DNA of 8,034 nt from Deltaproteobacteria bacterium (GTDB taxonomy: Bacteria > Myxococcota > B64-G9): NCBI GenBank assembly GCA_030591745.1, contig JAUVAM010000134.1, positions 1 through 8,034 on the forward strand, in the 5' to 3' direction. The first letter of the stretch is position 1, and each line of letters opens with the position of its first letter. A model generated the notes under the pieces. The model saw only the letters and a list, made by a program, of their open reading frames with translations. It was not told the origin of the DNA and did no database searches. Position numbers and translations under genes: made by a program. Below, piece after piece: positions 1 to 6,063 of the stretch.

Positions 1-87
1 GGAGATGGCCACGTGCGCTTCAGTCTCATCGAGAACGAACAGCGGACCCGCCAGGCCTTGCGGGGTATTCGGAAGTTGCTCAAGTAG
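1..87 (+). CDS. Class I/II aminotransferase, C-terminal fragment (AlaC/DapL-like)
   Basis: The frame is open from base 1 and ends at TAG 85-87, giving the last 28 residues of a protein that begins left of the window. The fragment contains G-D-G-H-V-R-F-S-L-I-E-N-E followed by a helix with R-Q-A-L-R-G-I. This closely resembles the C-terminal end of PLP-dependent fold-type I aminotransferases of the alanine transaminase (AlaC) and LL-diaminopimelate aminotransferase group, where the small domain finishes with a G-[DE]-x-[HY]-V-R-[FI]-[AS]-L strand and a short helix. In those enzymes the conserved Arg before the Phe belongs to the small domain near the substrate carboxylate. The catalytic Lys lies outside the window, so the exact substrate cannot be told. 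The gene converges on the lipoprotein gene with 6 bases between stop codons and no clear terminator. Confidence 0.65.
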   Translation, partial: GDGHVRFSLIENEQRTRQALRGIRKLLK

Positions 88-93
88 CCTTAC

Positions 94-1494
94 TTAATCA
101 CAGGCGATAGAACGGCAGAGCATCTCGCTGCCGGTATCGATACAGGTGGTGCCATCCGGGCATTCGCCGTCGGCCCCGGTACAGGTGATCTTTGCACAAT
201 AGGTACCGCTGCAAACCGTACCCGGGTGGCAGCCGCCTTCACAGGTTCTGAGGCAGTAGCCGGCCAGACATTCGAAGCCATTCGGGCAAACGGCGGCGGC
301 AGAGCAGCCGTTGCAAGTGCCCCCGGGAACCGAAGGTGAGCAAGTCAGCGAGCCCCCGCAATCGGCATCTTCGGTGCACTGAAAGGCCGGTTGATCCCTG
401 TCGGCGCAGACACCGTGGTCGCAGAGCCAGCCGACCGGACAATTCGCGGGGACGCAGGCCCCATGCTCGTCTTCCGTGTAGCCCTCGTCGCAGACGCAGC
501 GAGGCAGGTTGCTTTCGTCCAGCTCACAGGTGTTTCGGTTGAGGTCTGCGCCGCAGGGGTTGGGATCACATGAGCCGGCACAGGCCCCGTTGAGGCAGAT
601 TTCTCCCTCGGGACATTCGCCGTCCGGCTTGGTGGGTGAGCAGTCGACTTCGACGCAGGGAATGCGCATGCACATGCCTTGGCCGTTTTGGTCTTCGTCG
701 ATACAGGTGGTGCCTTCAGGGCAATCTTCTTCGTTGACACATTGCGCTTGTCCGCAGAAGCTGCTGTAGCAATCTCCGTGGGGACATTCGTCGTCTGAGT
801 CGCAAGTCAAAGCACAGCTGCCATATTGATTGCAGATCGTGGCCCCCGGGCAGTCGAGATCGTCCACGCAATCCAGGCAAATACCGCCGGCCGCCGCCGC
901 GTTGCAGATGGTGTCGGCGGTCGGGTCGAGTACTCGACAATCGGCGTCGGTCAGGCATTGTTCCTGACTCATGTCCGTGGGTACGCAAAAATCGGCACGA
1001 CACTGGAAGTCCGCGGGACAGTCGCCCGTGGTCTCTTCCACGCAAGCACCCTCTTCAAGAGTATAGCCTTCGTCGCAGTCACAGCGGGCGCTGCCCAGAT
1101 CGTCCACGCAGACCGAGCGGTGGGCGTCAGAGCAAGGATTTGGTGAGCACGGGTCGGTGGTCTCTTCCACGCAAGCACCGTCTTCAAGAGCATAGCCTTC
1201 GTCGCAGTCACAGCGGGCCGTGCCCGCATCGTCGACACAGATTGAGCGGTGGGCGTCGGTGCAGGGGTTGGGTGAGCAAGGGTCGGTGGTCTCCGTCACG
1301 CAAGCACCGTCTTCCAGCGTGTAGCCCTCGTCGCAGTCGCAGCGGGCGGTCCCCTGATCGTCTACGCAGACCGTGCGGTGCGAGTCAGTGCAGGGGTTGG
1401 GTATGCAGACCGAGGTGGGATCGTCCTGACCCGAGCTGCAAGCGAGAGCCAGAATGGAAATCAAAGCGACAGGCAAGACGTGAATTCGAATCAT
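94..1494 (-). CDS. Cysteine-rich EGF-repeat lipoprotein, 466 aa
   Basis: I place the start at ATG 1492-1494 because an AGGAGG Shine-Dalgarno sits 8 bases upstream; the frame stays open 31 codons further without a better site. Residues 1-18 form a signal peptide (basic start, hydrophobic core) ending L-A-L-A before Cys19, so lipid attachment is likely. The lipobox is slightly off consensus (Ala at -3, Leu at -2). Ser follows the Cys, so outer-membrane sorting is expected. Residues 30-158 are three tandem 43-residue EGF-like units with cysteine spacing C-x4-C-x7-C-x8-C-x-C-x10-C and the C-D-C-D-E-G-Y signature. Residues 159-280 are a 20-cysteine module, 281-308 a linker with 4 cysteines, 309-351 a fourth EGF-like unit, and 352-466 a second 20-cysteine module. 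The protein has 69 cysteines, 68 apart from the lipidated one, which fits a fully disulfide-bonded surface protein. No enzyme motif is visible. Adhesion or a structural role is a guess. Confidence 0.9.
   Translation of the reverse strand: MIRIHVLPVALISILALACSSGQDDPTSVCIPNPCTDSHRTVCVDDQGTARCDCDEGYTLEDGACVTETTDPCSPNPCTDAHRSICVDDAGTARCDCDEGYALEDGACVEETTDPCSPNPCSDAHRSVCVDDLGSARCDCDEGYTLEEGACVEETTGDCPADFQCRADFCVPTDMSQEQCLTDADCRVLDPTADTICNAAAAGGICLDCVDDLDCPGATICNQYGSCALTCDSDDECPHGDCYSSFCGQAQCVNEEDCPEGTTCIDEDQNGQGMCMRIPCVEVDCSPTKPDGECPEGEICLNGACAGSCDPNPCGADLNRNTCELDESNLPRCVCDEGYTEDEHGACVPANCPVGWLCDHGVCADRDQPAFQCTEDADCGGSLTCSPSVPGGTCNGCSAAAVCPNGFECLAGYCLRTCEGGCHPGTVCSGTYCAKITCTGADGECPDGTTCIDTGSEMLCRSIACD
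97..570 (-). repeat. Composite module copy B: EGF-like unit plus 20-cysteine domain
   Basis: This codes for residues 309-466. EGF-like unit 4 has cysteines at 309, 314, 323, 333, 335 and 347, with spacing x4, x8, x9, x1, x11. The following domain has exactly 20 cysteines (352, 358, 363, 373, 379, 385, 394, 397, 403, 409, 414, 418, 422, 428, 433, 438, 445, 451, 460, 465). The spacings match copy A in 13 of 19 intervals and are close in the rest. Identity outside the cysteines is low, so this duplication is much older than that of the 129-bp repeats. Confidence 0.8.
655..1149 (-). repeat. Composite module copy A: EGF-like unit plus 20-cysteine domain
   Basis: This codes for residues 116-280 of the lipoprotein: EGF-like unit 3, then a domain with cysteines at 159, 165, 170, 180, 186, 197, 206, 209, 215, 221, 227, 231, 237, 242, 247, 252, 258, 264, 275 and 280. 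The same order of an EGF-like unit followed by a 20-cysteine domain recurs at 97-570. Landmarks shared with copy B are Q-C-x-x-D-A-D-C, G-G-x-C-x-x-C and E-D/E-C-P-[ED]-G-T-T-C-I-D. Confidence 0.8.
1021..1407 (-). repeat. Three tandem 129-bp repeats encoding EGF-like units
   Basis: Repeat 1 is 1279-1407, repeat 2 is 1150-1278 and repeat 3 is 1021-1149. Each encodes 43 residues with six cysteines at unit positions 1, 6, 14, 23, 25 and 36. The units differ at only a few residues, mostly in the stretches after Cys2 and after Cys3, and long runs are also nearly identical at the DNA level (for example the segment coding for R-C-D-C-D-E-G-Y). This points to recent tandem duplication or ongoing homogenisation. 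Copy number could vary between strains by recombination or slippage. Confidence 0.9.
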
Positions 1495-1571
1495 GGTGGT
1501 TTCCTCCTGCCGGGAGGCTATCAGCACCTTGGCCTTGCGATCCAGAGCCATTGGCATATATGAACAGAGGT
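1495..1571. promoter_or_regulatory. Divergent promoter region between lipoprotein and MBL genes
   Basis: About 77 bases separate the lipoprotein start (1494, minus) from the likely MBL start (1572, plus), so both promoters must lie here or run into the coding ends. The minus-strand Shine-Dalgarno AGGAGG occupies 1503-1508. For the plus strand, TTGCGA (1535-1540), a 16-base gap and TATATG (1557-1562) form a weak sigma-70-like pair. The sequence CATATATG (1555-1562) is its own reverse complement, so it could serve as a -10 on either strand. I found no convincing -35 for the minus strand. The exact promoters are uncertain. Confidence 0.35.
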
Positions 1572-2420
1572 ATGAGCCTGCCCTCAATGCGGGTTAGCAT
1601 CCCGCCATTGTCCATGCCTTTGCCGCCCCCCCTGGCGCTGCGCTTTTGTCCGGCCGGGCCGCCGAGCCTGGAGCGGATCGAGGCGGCAGACGCTTGCGTG
1701 GTGAGCATTCCAGGGCGTTACTGCATGACCCATGTTTTGGTGGGCCCGGATTGTTTGGCTTTGGTGGATGTGGGTTCCAACGCCGATCTCCCCTTGATAG
1801 AGGCGGTGTTGGCCTGGTTGGGCAAGCCGCTCGCCTGGGTGTTGGCCAGTCATCTGCATTTCGATCATTGCCTGGGGCTTGATCGGATCGCCAAGCAGCG
1901 TGGCGCTCGAGTCGGTTTGCATCCCTTGGCTCATGCCACGGCCCAGGGCGGGGCCAGGCTGCGGGGTCCTGGTCTGTGGAGTCTGCGCTTGTTTTGGCAT
2001 ACCTGGCTGTGGCAAGGGGCTCCCTTGATCGCACCCGAGGACCGGGCCGAGGGCTTGCGCTTTGGTTTTCCGTGGAGCGCCAATCGTTTCTCCGCCGAGC
2101 TTGGGCCCGCCCTCAGGGAGGGTCATGCTTTGGCGGGACTACCCGGGTGGCGGGTCTTGCATACGCCAGGTCACGCCGATGAGGCCATCTGTTTGCTCCA
2201 TGAGGAAGCGGGTTTTCTCGTCACCGGCGATACCCTCCGCAATTTTCGAGGCGGTGAGTGGAACCCCCTGCTCACGGACGGAAGGGCCTATCGACGCAGC
2301 ATGGCTCGACTTGAGTCTTTGGAGATCCAGGGTGTTTTTCCTGGGCATGGGCCCAATGTTTTGGGCGGCAATATGTGGCGTCGATTGCGACCTTTGCCTG
2401 TTTTGGCAGGACGGGTATGA
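1572..2420 (+). CDS. MBL-fold metallo-hydrolase (glyoxalase II-like), 282 aa
   Basis: This is a probable zinc-dependent hydrolase of the metallo-beta-lactamase superfamily, cytoplasmic since no signal peptide is visible. Numbering from ATG 1572, the metal-binding set is complete: H94-x-H96-x-D98-H99, H197 in H-T-P-G-H, D220 in T-G-D-T and H259 in F-P-G-H-G. These match ligand motifs 2 to 5 of the glyoxalase II-like branch; no beta-CASP motifs are seen, so it is not an RNase J/CPSF-type nuclease. About 98 residues separate the HxHxDH motif from the next ligand, longer than in glyoxalase II, and this insert holds an aromatic stretch at about 136-148 with four Trp, which may line a hydrophobic substrate pocket. 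The start is uncertain: in-frame ATGs occur at 1560, 1572, 1587 and 1614, and none has a well-spaced Shine-Dalgarno (AGAGG lies 1 base before 1572). The N-terminus is Pro-rich. The exoribonuclease gene follows after 7 bases. The substrate is unknown. Confidence 0.85.
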   Translation: MSLPSMRVSIPPLSMPLPPPLALRFCPAGPPSLERIEAADACVVSIPGRYCMTHVLVGPDCLALVDVGSNADLPLIEAVLAWLGKPLAWVLASHLHFDHCLGLDRIAKQRGARVGLHPLAHATAQGGARLRGPGLWSLRLFWHTWLWQGAPLIAPEDRAEGLRFGFPWSANRFSAELGPALREGHALAGLPGWRVLHTPGHADEAICLLHEEAGFLVTGDTLRNFRGGEWNPLLTDGRAYRRSMARLESLEIQGVFPGHGPNVLGGNMWRRLRPLPVLAGRV

Positions 2421-2427
2421 TGCAAGG

Positions 2428-4212
2428 ATGAATCCAATCCAAGTGGAAATATTGACGGCTCGCGTGTTGGCCGCTTCGGACAAAGACCTGGTCTCGCCTC
2501 TTTTTGGCAAGGCGAGGGCTCAGCCGATGCGGGTCATCGATTTGCCTCTTTTGCCGGTGGGCACCATCGTTTCATTAGAGGTGGACAATGACAGGCGGGT
2601 GCTCGACGCCAAGGTGTTGGCCGAACCGGCCACGGCCGCTGCTGCCTTCTACGAAATACTGGAAGACCACGAGATCGATCCGATCTATCCCGCGGCGGTT
2701 CGCTCTGAACTGGAGGCGATGCTGGCAGGCGACGGGGGCCTGAAGGACGCCGAGCTGGAGGACCTGCGAGACTTGCCTTTCGTCACCATAGACAACCAAG
2801 ACTCAAGGGACTTGGACCAGGCTATGTGTCTGCGGCGGGCTGATGGGGGGCAGGGCGGATATTTGCTGGACTACGCCCTGGCCGACGCGGCTTTCTATGT
2901 GAAGCCGGGCACCGCCCTGTTCGAGGAAGCCCGCAGGCGCGGCGTGACATATTATTTGCCTGGTTTTTCCGTGCCCATGCTGCCTCCCGCATTGAGCGAG
3001 GGACTGATCTCTTTGAATCCTCGTCTGGACAGACGGGCCCTGGTCTTTCGCATGCGCCTGGATGACAAGGGGCAAGTGCTGGACACGAGCCTGGCTCAAT
3101 GCCTGATTCACTCACGGGCAAAACTCACCTATGATGGTGTACAGGCGTTTTACGATCGTCCCGCGGAAAGCCCGCTGTCTGGACAGGCCTATTCGGAGGT
3201 CTTAGACCTGCTCCGTGAAGTGGGTGAGTTGCGCATCGGTCTTGCCCGGGCGCGCAACGTAGTGCAGTTCAATCGACGAGAGATCGACATTCACACCGAC
3301 CCGGACGGTGTACGCTTGGCCATCCGTGGCCACGCCCGCAACGATTGCAGCATGTACAATGAGCAGATTTCCTTGCTTTGCAACACCGAGGGGGCCCGCT
3401 TGTTGCTGGAGCAGGGCAAGGGTCCTCTGGTGCAGCCGATTTTTCGGGTGCACGATGCGCCGCCGCCGGCGGCTCGTGATCACTTGCAGCGCATCCTGAA
3501 GCGGATGATCGCCTTGCATGAATTGGATAGCGCTTTGTGGTCTTGGCGGCGTGAAAAAGAGAGCCTGGCCGATTATCTGGACCGCCTGCCCAAAGGCGCT
3601 GAACACGCCCGCCTGCGCCACGCCATCGAGCGGCAGATCCTCTTGTGCAATCAGCGCTCGATGTTCAAGGCGGAACCGGGACAGCATTATGCCTTGCGGG
3701 TTGAGGCCTACAGTCGCTTTTCATCTCCCATGCGCGAGATCGTCGGCATCTTTACCCATAAAGAGGCCGTAGAAATGCTTGGCCTGGAGTCTCCGCGATT
3801 GACGGCAGCGGAAGACGAAGCCCTGCGTGAGCAAATCATCCAGAGCGCCAATCGCGCCAAGCGCATTCAGCGCGATGTGGAGAAGCGGGCGCTGAAGCTT
3901 GCCGTGGATCAGCTTTTGCGGGCGGACCTGTTGCAGGATTTTGAAGACCGACCGATACGGAAGGCAACGGTGCTCGGTCTGGGCAGGAATCGCGCCTACG
4001 TGGAGCTGGATTCGCCGCCCGTGGAGCTGAAAATTTACCTGGATGAGTTGGCCGAGGAAATGGGTGAGCGTCTGTCGGTGGACGATGACGAAGTGGAGTT
4101 GAGTTCTTCCAGCGGCAAGCTTCGGCTTCGGGTGGGCGATGGACTGCAGGTCCGAACCTCCAGTTACGATGAGGCCAAGGGCCGGTGGTCCTTGCTGCCA
4201 GAGCAGGCGTAG
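2428..4212 (+). CDS. RNB-domain exoribonuclease (RNase II/R family), 594 aa
   Basis: Likely a processive 3'-to-5' exoribonuclease degrading RNA to nucleotides. The N-terminal 115 residues look like one short OB/cold-shock-type region leading to the family's E-I-L-E-D-H-E-I-D helix (77-85). The RNB core starts with F-V-T-I-D (118-122) and S-R-D-L-D-Q (126-131), giving metal-binding Asp at 122, 128 and 130. Further family blocks are L-A-D-A-A-F-Y-V-K-P-G (151-161), P-M-L-P-P-x-L-S-E (183-191), S-R-A-K-L-T-Y (229-235) and Y-S-R-F-S-S-P-M-R (428-436), whose Arg436 matches the catalytic Arg of RNase II. A C-terminal S1-like OB fold spans about 513-580. The fourth Asp of the classical D-x-D-D motif is Gln131 here. 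As I recall, D-L-D-Q-A is also found in other shorter bacterial RNB proteins, so it need not mean inactivity. The protein is shorter than E. coli RNase R and near RNase II in length. ATG 2428 is preceded directly by AAGG, a poor Shine-Dalgarno; translation probably depends on the MBL gene 7 bases upstream. Confidence 0.9.
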   Translation: MNPIQVEILTARVLAASDKDLVSPLFGKARAQPMRVIDLPLLPVGTIVSLEVDNDRRVLDAKVLAEPATAAAAFYEILEDHEIDPIYPAAVRSELEAMLAGDGGLKDAELEDLRDLPFVTIDNQDSRDLDQAMCLRRADGGQGGYLLDYALADAAFYVKPGTALFEEARRRGVTYYLPGFSVPMLPPALSEGLISLNPRLDRRALVFRMRLDDKGQVLDTSLAQCLIHSRAKLTYDGVQAFYDRPAESPLSGQAYSEVLDLLREVGELRIGLARARNVVQFNRREIDIHTDPDGVRLAIRGHARNDCSMYNEQISLLCNTEGARLLLEQGKGPLVQPIFRVHDAPPPAARDHLQRILKRMIALHELDSALWSWRREKESLADYLDRLPKGAEHARLRHAIERQILLCNQRSMFKAEPGQHYALRVEAYSRFSSPMREIVGIFTHKEAVEMLGLESPRLTAAEDEALREQIIQSANRAKRIQRDVEKRALKLAVDQLLRADLLQDFEDRPIRKATVLGLGRNRAYVELDSPPVELKIYLDELAEEMGERLSVDDDEVELSSSSGKLRLRVGDGLQVRTSSYDEAKGRWSLLPEQA

Positions 4213-4220
4213 TCGGGGCA

Positions 4221-4245
4221 GAGGAAAAGAGGAAAAGAGGGGCTT
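4221..4245 (+). promoter_or_regulatory. Ribosome binding region with GAGGAAAA tandem repeat
   Basis: Upstream of the HEAT-repeat gene, GAGGAAAA occurs at 4221-4228 and 4229-4236, followed by GAGGGG at 4237-4242 and then the ATG at 4246. Each copy carries a GAGG core able to pair with 16S rRNA; the third (3-5 bases from ATG) and the second (about 13 bases away) bracket the usual spacing. This supports the chosen start. Confidence 0.7.
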
Positions 4246-6063
4246 ATGCACGACGAAGATGGCATGTCGCTTGATATCGACCTGGAGATGGAGCCGGAGG
4301 GGCCAGAAGCGTCAGACGAGGGCCCGGCGCAGATTAAGGATTTTTTCTCCAAGCTACGCAAGGGCTGGAAGTCCATCAGCATGTATCGCCACGACACGGC
4401 CCGCTTTCTTGATTTTTTGAAGCCCGCGCTGGCGTCTTTAGAACCCTACTTCGCCTCGCATGAAATGCTGAGTTTGAGCATTGACGAGGCTCGATTCAGG
4501 TTGGGTGAGCACCCGGTTTACGAAGAAGAACTCAGTGATCAAAATCTGGCCTTTCGTTTTTATCGGGAGGGAGTGCGCCTGCTGATCTTACGAGTCGGAT
4601 TAGAAATAGAAGAGCTTCTGGACTTCAGCCTGGTCTGCATCGGCGGTGCCCGCCAGGACGAGGGCACGGATTTGGTGGGTCAGCTTTGGGAGAAAGAGTT
4701 TGGTCACATTGAGTACGTGGTGGTGGATTCATTTTCGGTATCGGGTGAGTCCGACGAGCAGGCCAAGGTGGAGGTTGAAAAGATCTTGGCATACTTGCAT
4801 CAAGGGCTCTCGTCCCAAAACGCCGACGTGTTCAACATCGCCCGGCTGAACTTGGATGATCTGGAGGCCGAACTGGACGACGTGACCCAGGCAGTTGGTA
4901 TGAACGTCAAAGGAGAGGTGGCCACAGAGCATCAGAAAAAGACCCTGCTGGATGAACTGAGTGAAGATGAACAAAGCTTGCTCATGCCCCGATTCATTGA
5001 GTTGATGGTGCTTTTGCTGCAATACCCGGTGGACGAGGAATTGGGGCAGGCCTTGGAGGATTTGGCCTATCAGATGCTGGACGCCGCCATCCTGGAGGCC
5101 GATTTGGATCGCGTCGTGCGCCTGGTGGACAGCCTCAAAGCCTTGATGGGCCAGCCTCTGCTTGACGAGTGCAAGCAGTTGGTGCAGAAGGTCGGGCAGG
5201 GTCTTCTTGCCCGCATGGGAGACGCTGAACGCGTCTCTCAGATCGGGGACATCCTGGAGTCAGCCAACCCACAAACCGCCGATGCCGTGCGCCGTTATCT
5301 AGAGCAGCTCGGAGAAGGTGCGCTGATTCCATTGCTGGATGTCTTAGAAAAGCTCAATCGGAAGGAGGCCAGGGATCTGATAGCCCAGCAGTTGCTGCGC
5401 TACGGAGTGAGCCATCTGGAGAAATTCGTTCACAGGCTGGGGGGTGCCAGCCCCAATATGGTGAGGGATCTCCTGGGCATCATCGAAGCACTAAACCCAC
5501 CCGACAAGTTGACCATCATAGGTCAATTGCTCACGCATCAAAATATGATGATCCGCCTGGAGGCCGTGCGCTCCATCGGCGAGGCAGGTGACCTCTCAAG
5601 CAAAGAAGACATCATGCAGGCATTCAACGACAAGGATGCGCAGGTACGCGTGGTGGCCACTCGTTACTTGCCTACCTTCGCCCCCAGTCAGTCCGGTGGT
5701 CTGCTCCGGGCACGCATCGACGATCCGGGCTTTGAGGCGCTTTCGCCCCGGGAGCAATCGACCTTGTTTGTGGCCTACGCTCACAGTTTTGCGCCTGAGG
5801 CGGCCTCTTTTTTTCGGGAAAAACTACGGGAAACCAGCCTCTTTAATAAGAAGCGCATGCTGGAACAGAAACGGGCCCTTATCAGCACCCTGGCGCTGTC
5901 CGGCAGCCTCGTGGGTCTGCAGGTGATCGACGGGGAGTTGAAGGCGGGCGTCAAAGACAAGGAACTGAAGGCATACATGGAGCGAGCCTTGGCCAAGGCA
6001 CGAGTGAAAGTTTCAGAGGCCAAGGGAGCAGGCGGGGAGCAGGGGGAGGAGTCTCATGGCTGA
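4246..6063 (+). CDS. HEAT-repeat protein with deltaproteobacterial N-terminal domain, 605 aa
   Basis: No enzyme motif, signal peptide or membrane segment is visible; it is probably a cytoplasmic scaffold or adaptor. Residues 1-27 are acidic and likely disordered. Residues about 47-130 form an alpha/beta domain that aligns with residues 49-135 of the next protein (Tyr start, F-x-x-x-L, an L-x-L strand, then N-L-A-F-R-F-Y and a final E-E-L-L-x-F helix). Residues about 170-330 are mostly helical. Residues about 345-480 look like four helical-hairpin repeats; the clearest HEAT unit is at 436-475, with R-L-E-A-V-R-S-I-G and V-R-V-V-A-T-R-Y-L helices. Residues 480-585 continue helical, and the C-terminal 20 residues are Gly/Glu-rich. 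HEAT solenoids bind proteins or nucleic acids, but the partner is unknown; the overlapping HD-GYP-like gene product is the best candidate. The gene follows the exoribonuclease after 33 bases. Confidence 0.8.
   Translation: MHDEDGMSLDIDLEMEPEGPEASDEGPAQIKDFFSKLRKGWKSISMYRHDTARFLDFLKPALASLEPYFASHEMLSLSIDEARFRLGEHPVYEEELSDQNLAFRFYREGVRLLILRVGLEIEELLDFSLVCIGGARQDEGTDLVGQLWEKEFGHIEYVVVDSFSVSGESDEQAKVEVEKILAYLHQGLSSQNADVFNIARLNLDDLEAELDDVTQAVGMNVKGEVATEHQKKTLLDELSEDEQSLLMPRFIELMVLLLQYPVDEELGQALEDLAYQMLDAAILEADLDRVVRLVDSLKALMGQPLLDECKQLVQKVGQGLLARMGDAERVSQIGDILESANPQTADAVRRYLEQLGEGALIPLLDVLEKLNRKEARDLIAQQLLRYGVSHLEKFVHRLGGASPNMVRDLLGIIEALNPPDKLTIIGQLLTHQNMMIRLEAVRSIGEAGDLSSKEDIMQAFNDKDAQVRVVATRYLPTFAPSQSGGLLRARIDDPGFEALSPREQSTLFVAYAHSFAPEAASFFREKLRETSLFNKKRMLEQKRALISTLALSGSLVGLQVIDGELKAGVKDKELKAYMERALAKARVKVSEAKGAGGEQGEESHG
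6045..6050 (+). promoter_or_regulatory. Shine-Dalgarno of HD-GYP-like gene inside the HEAT gene
   Basis: GGAGGA lies 5 bases before ATG 6056 and inside the last codons of the HEAT-repeat gene. With the 8-base overlap of the two reading frames (6056-6063) this indicates translational coupling, and it fixes the start of the downstream gene. Confidence 0.8.

Noticed and set aside
82..95. Inverted repeat AAGTA/TACTT as a bidirectional terminator
   Set aside because: The stem is only 5 bp and AT-rich with no T-run, so it cannot be supported as an intrinsic terminator.
1021..1407. Repeat cluster considered as a CRISPR array
   Set aside because: The 129-bp units are contiguous with no spacers, keep a reading frame and encode EGF-like domains with fixed cysteines.
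1140..1571. Possible N-terminal extension of the MBL protein by about 140 residues, from an upstream in-frame ATG at 1140
   Set aside because: It lies antisense to the EGF repeats of the lipoprotein gene, its sequence is Arg/Ser/Pro-rich without any domain, and it repeats in step with the opposite-strand repeats. It is a shadow frame.
1495..1587. 31-residue upstream extension of the lipoprotein to 1587
   Set aside because: It would bury the signal peptide behind a non-hydrophobic leader, whereas the start at 1494 has a strong AGGAGG at 8 bases and gives a proper lipoprotein signal.
1797..2340. MBL protein considered as an RNase J/beta-CASP nuclease because it neighbours an exoribonuclease
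   Set aside because: It is only about 282 residues and has no beta-CASP domain or motifs; the ligand pattern is of the glyoxalase II-like type.
2062..2427. Possible N-terminal extension of the exoribonuclease starting inside the MBL gene
   Set aside because: This stretch overlaps MBL coding sequence that contains the essential H197, D220 and H259 motifs, and it carries no RNB-family sequence. Start 2428 directly follows the MBL stop.
2575..4251. Several long minus-strand open frames opposite the exoribonuclease gene
   Set aside because: They are Gln/His/Arg-rich and lack recognisable domains and ribosome binding sites, as expected of antisense frames to a GC-rich gene.
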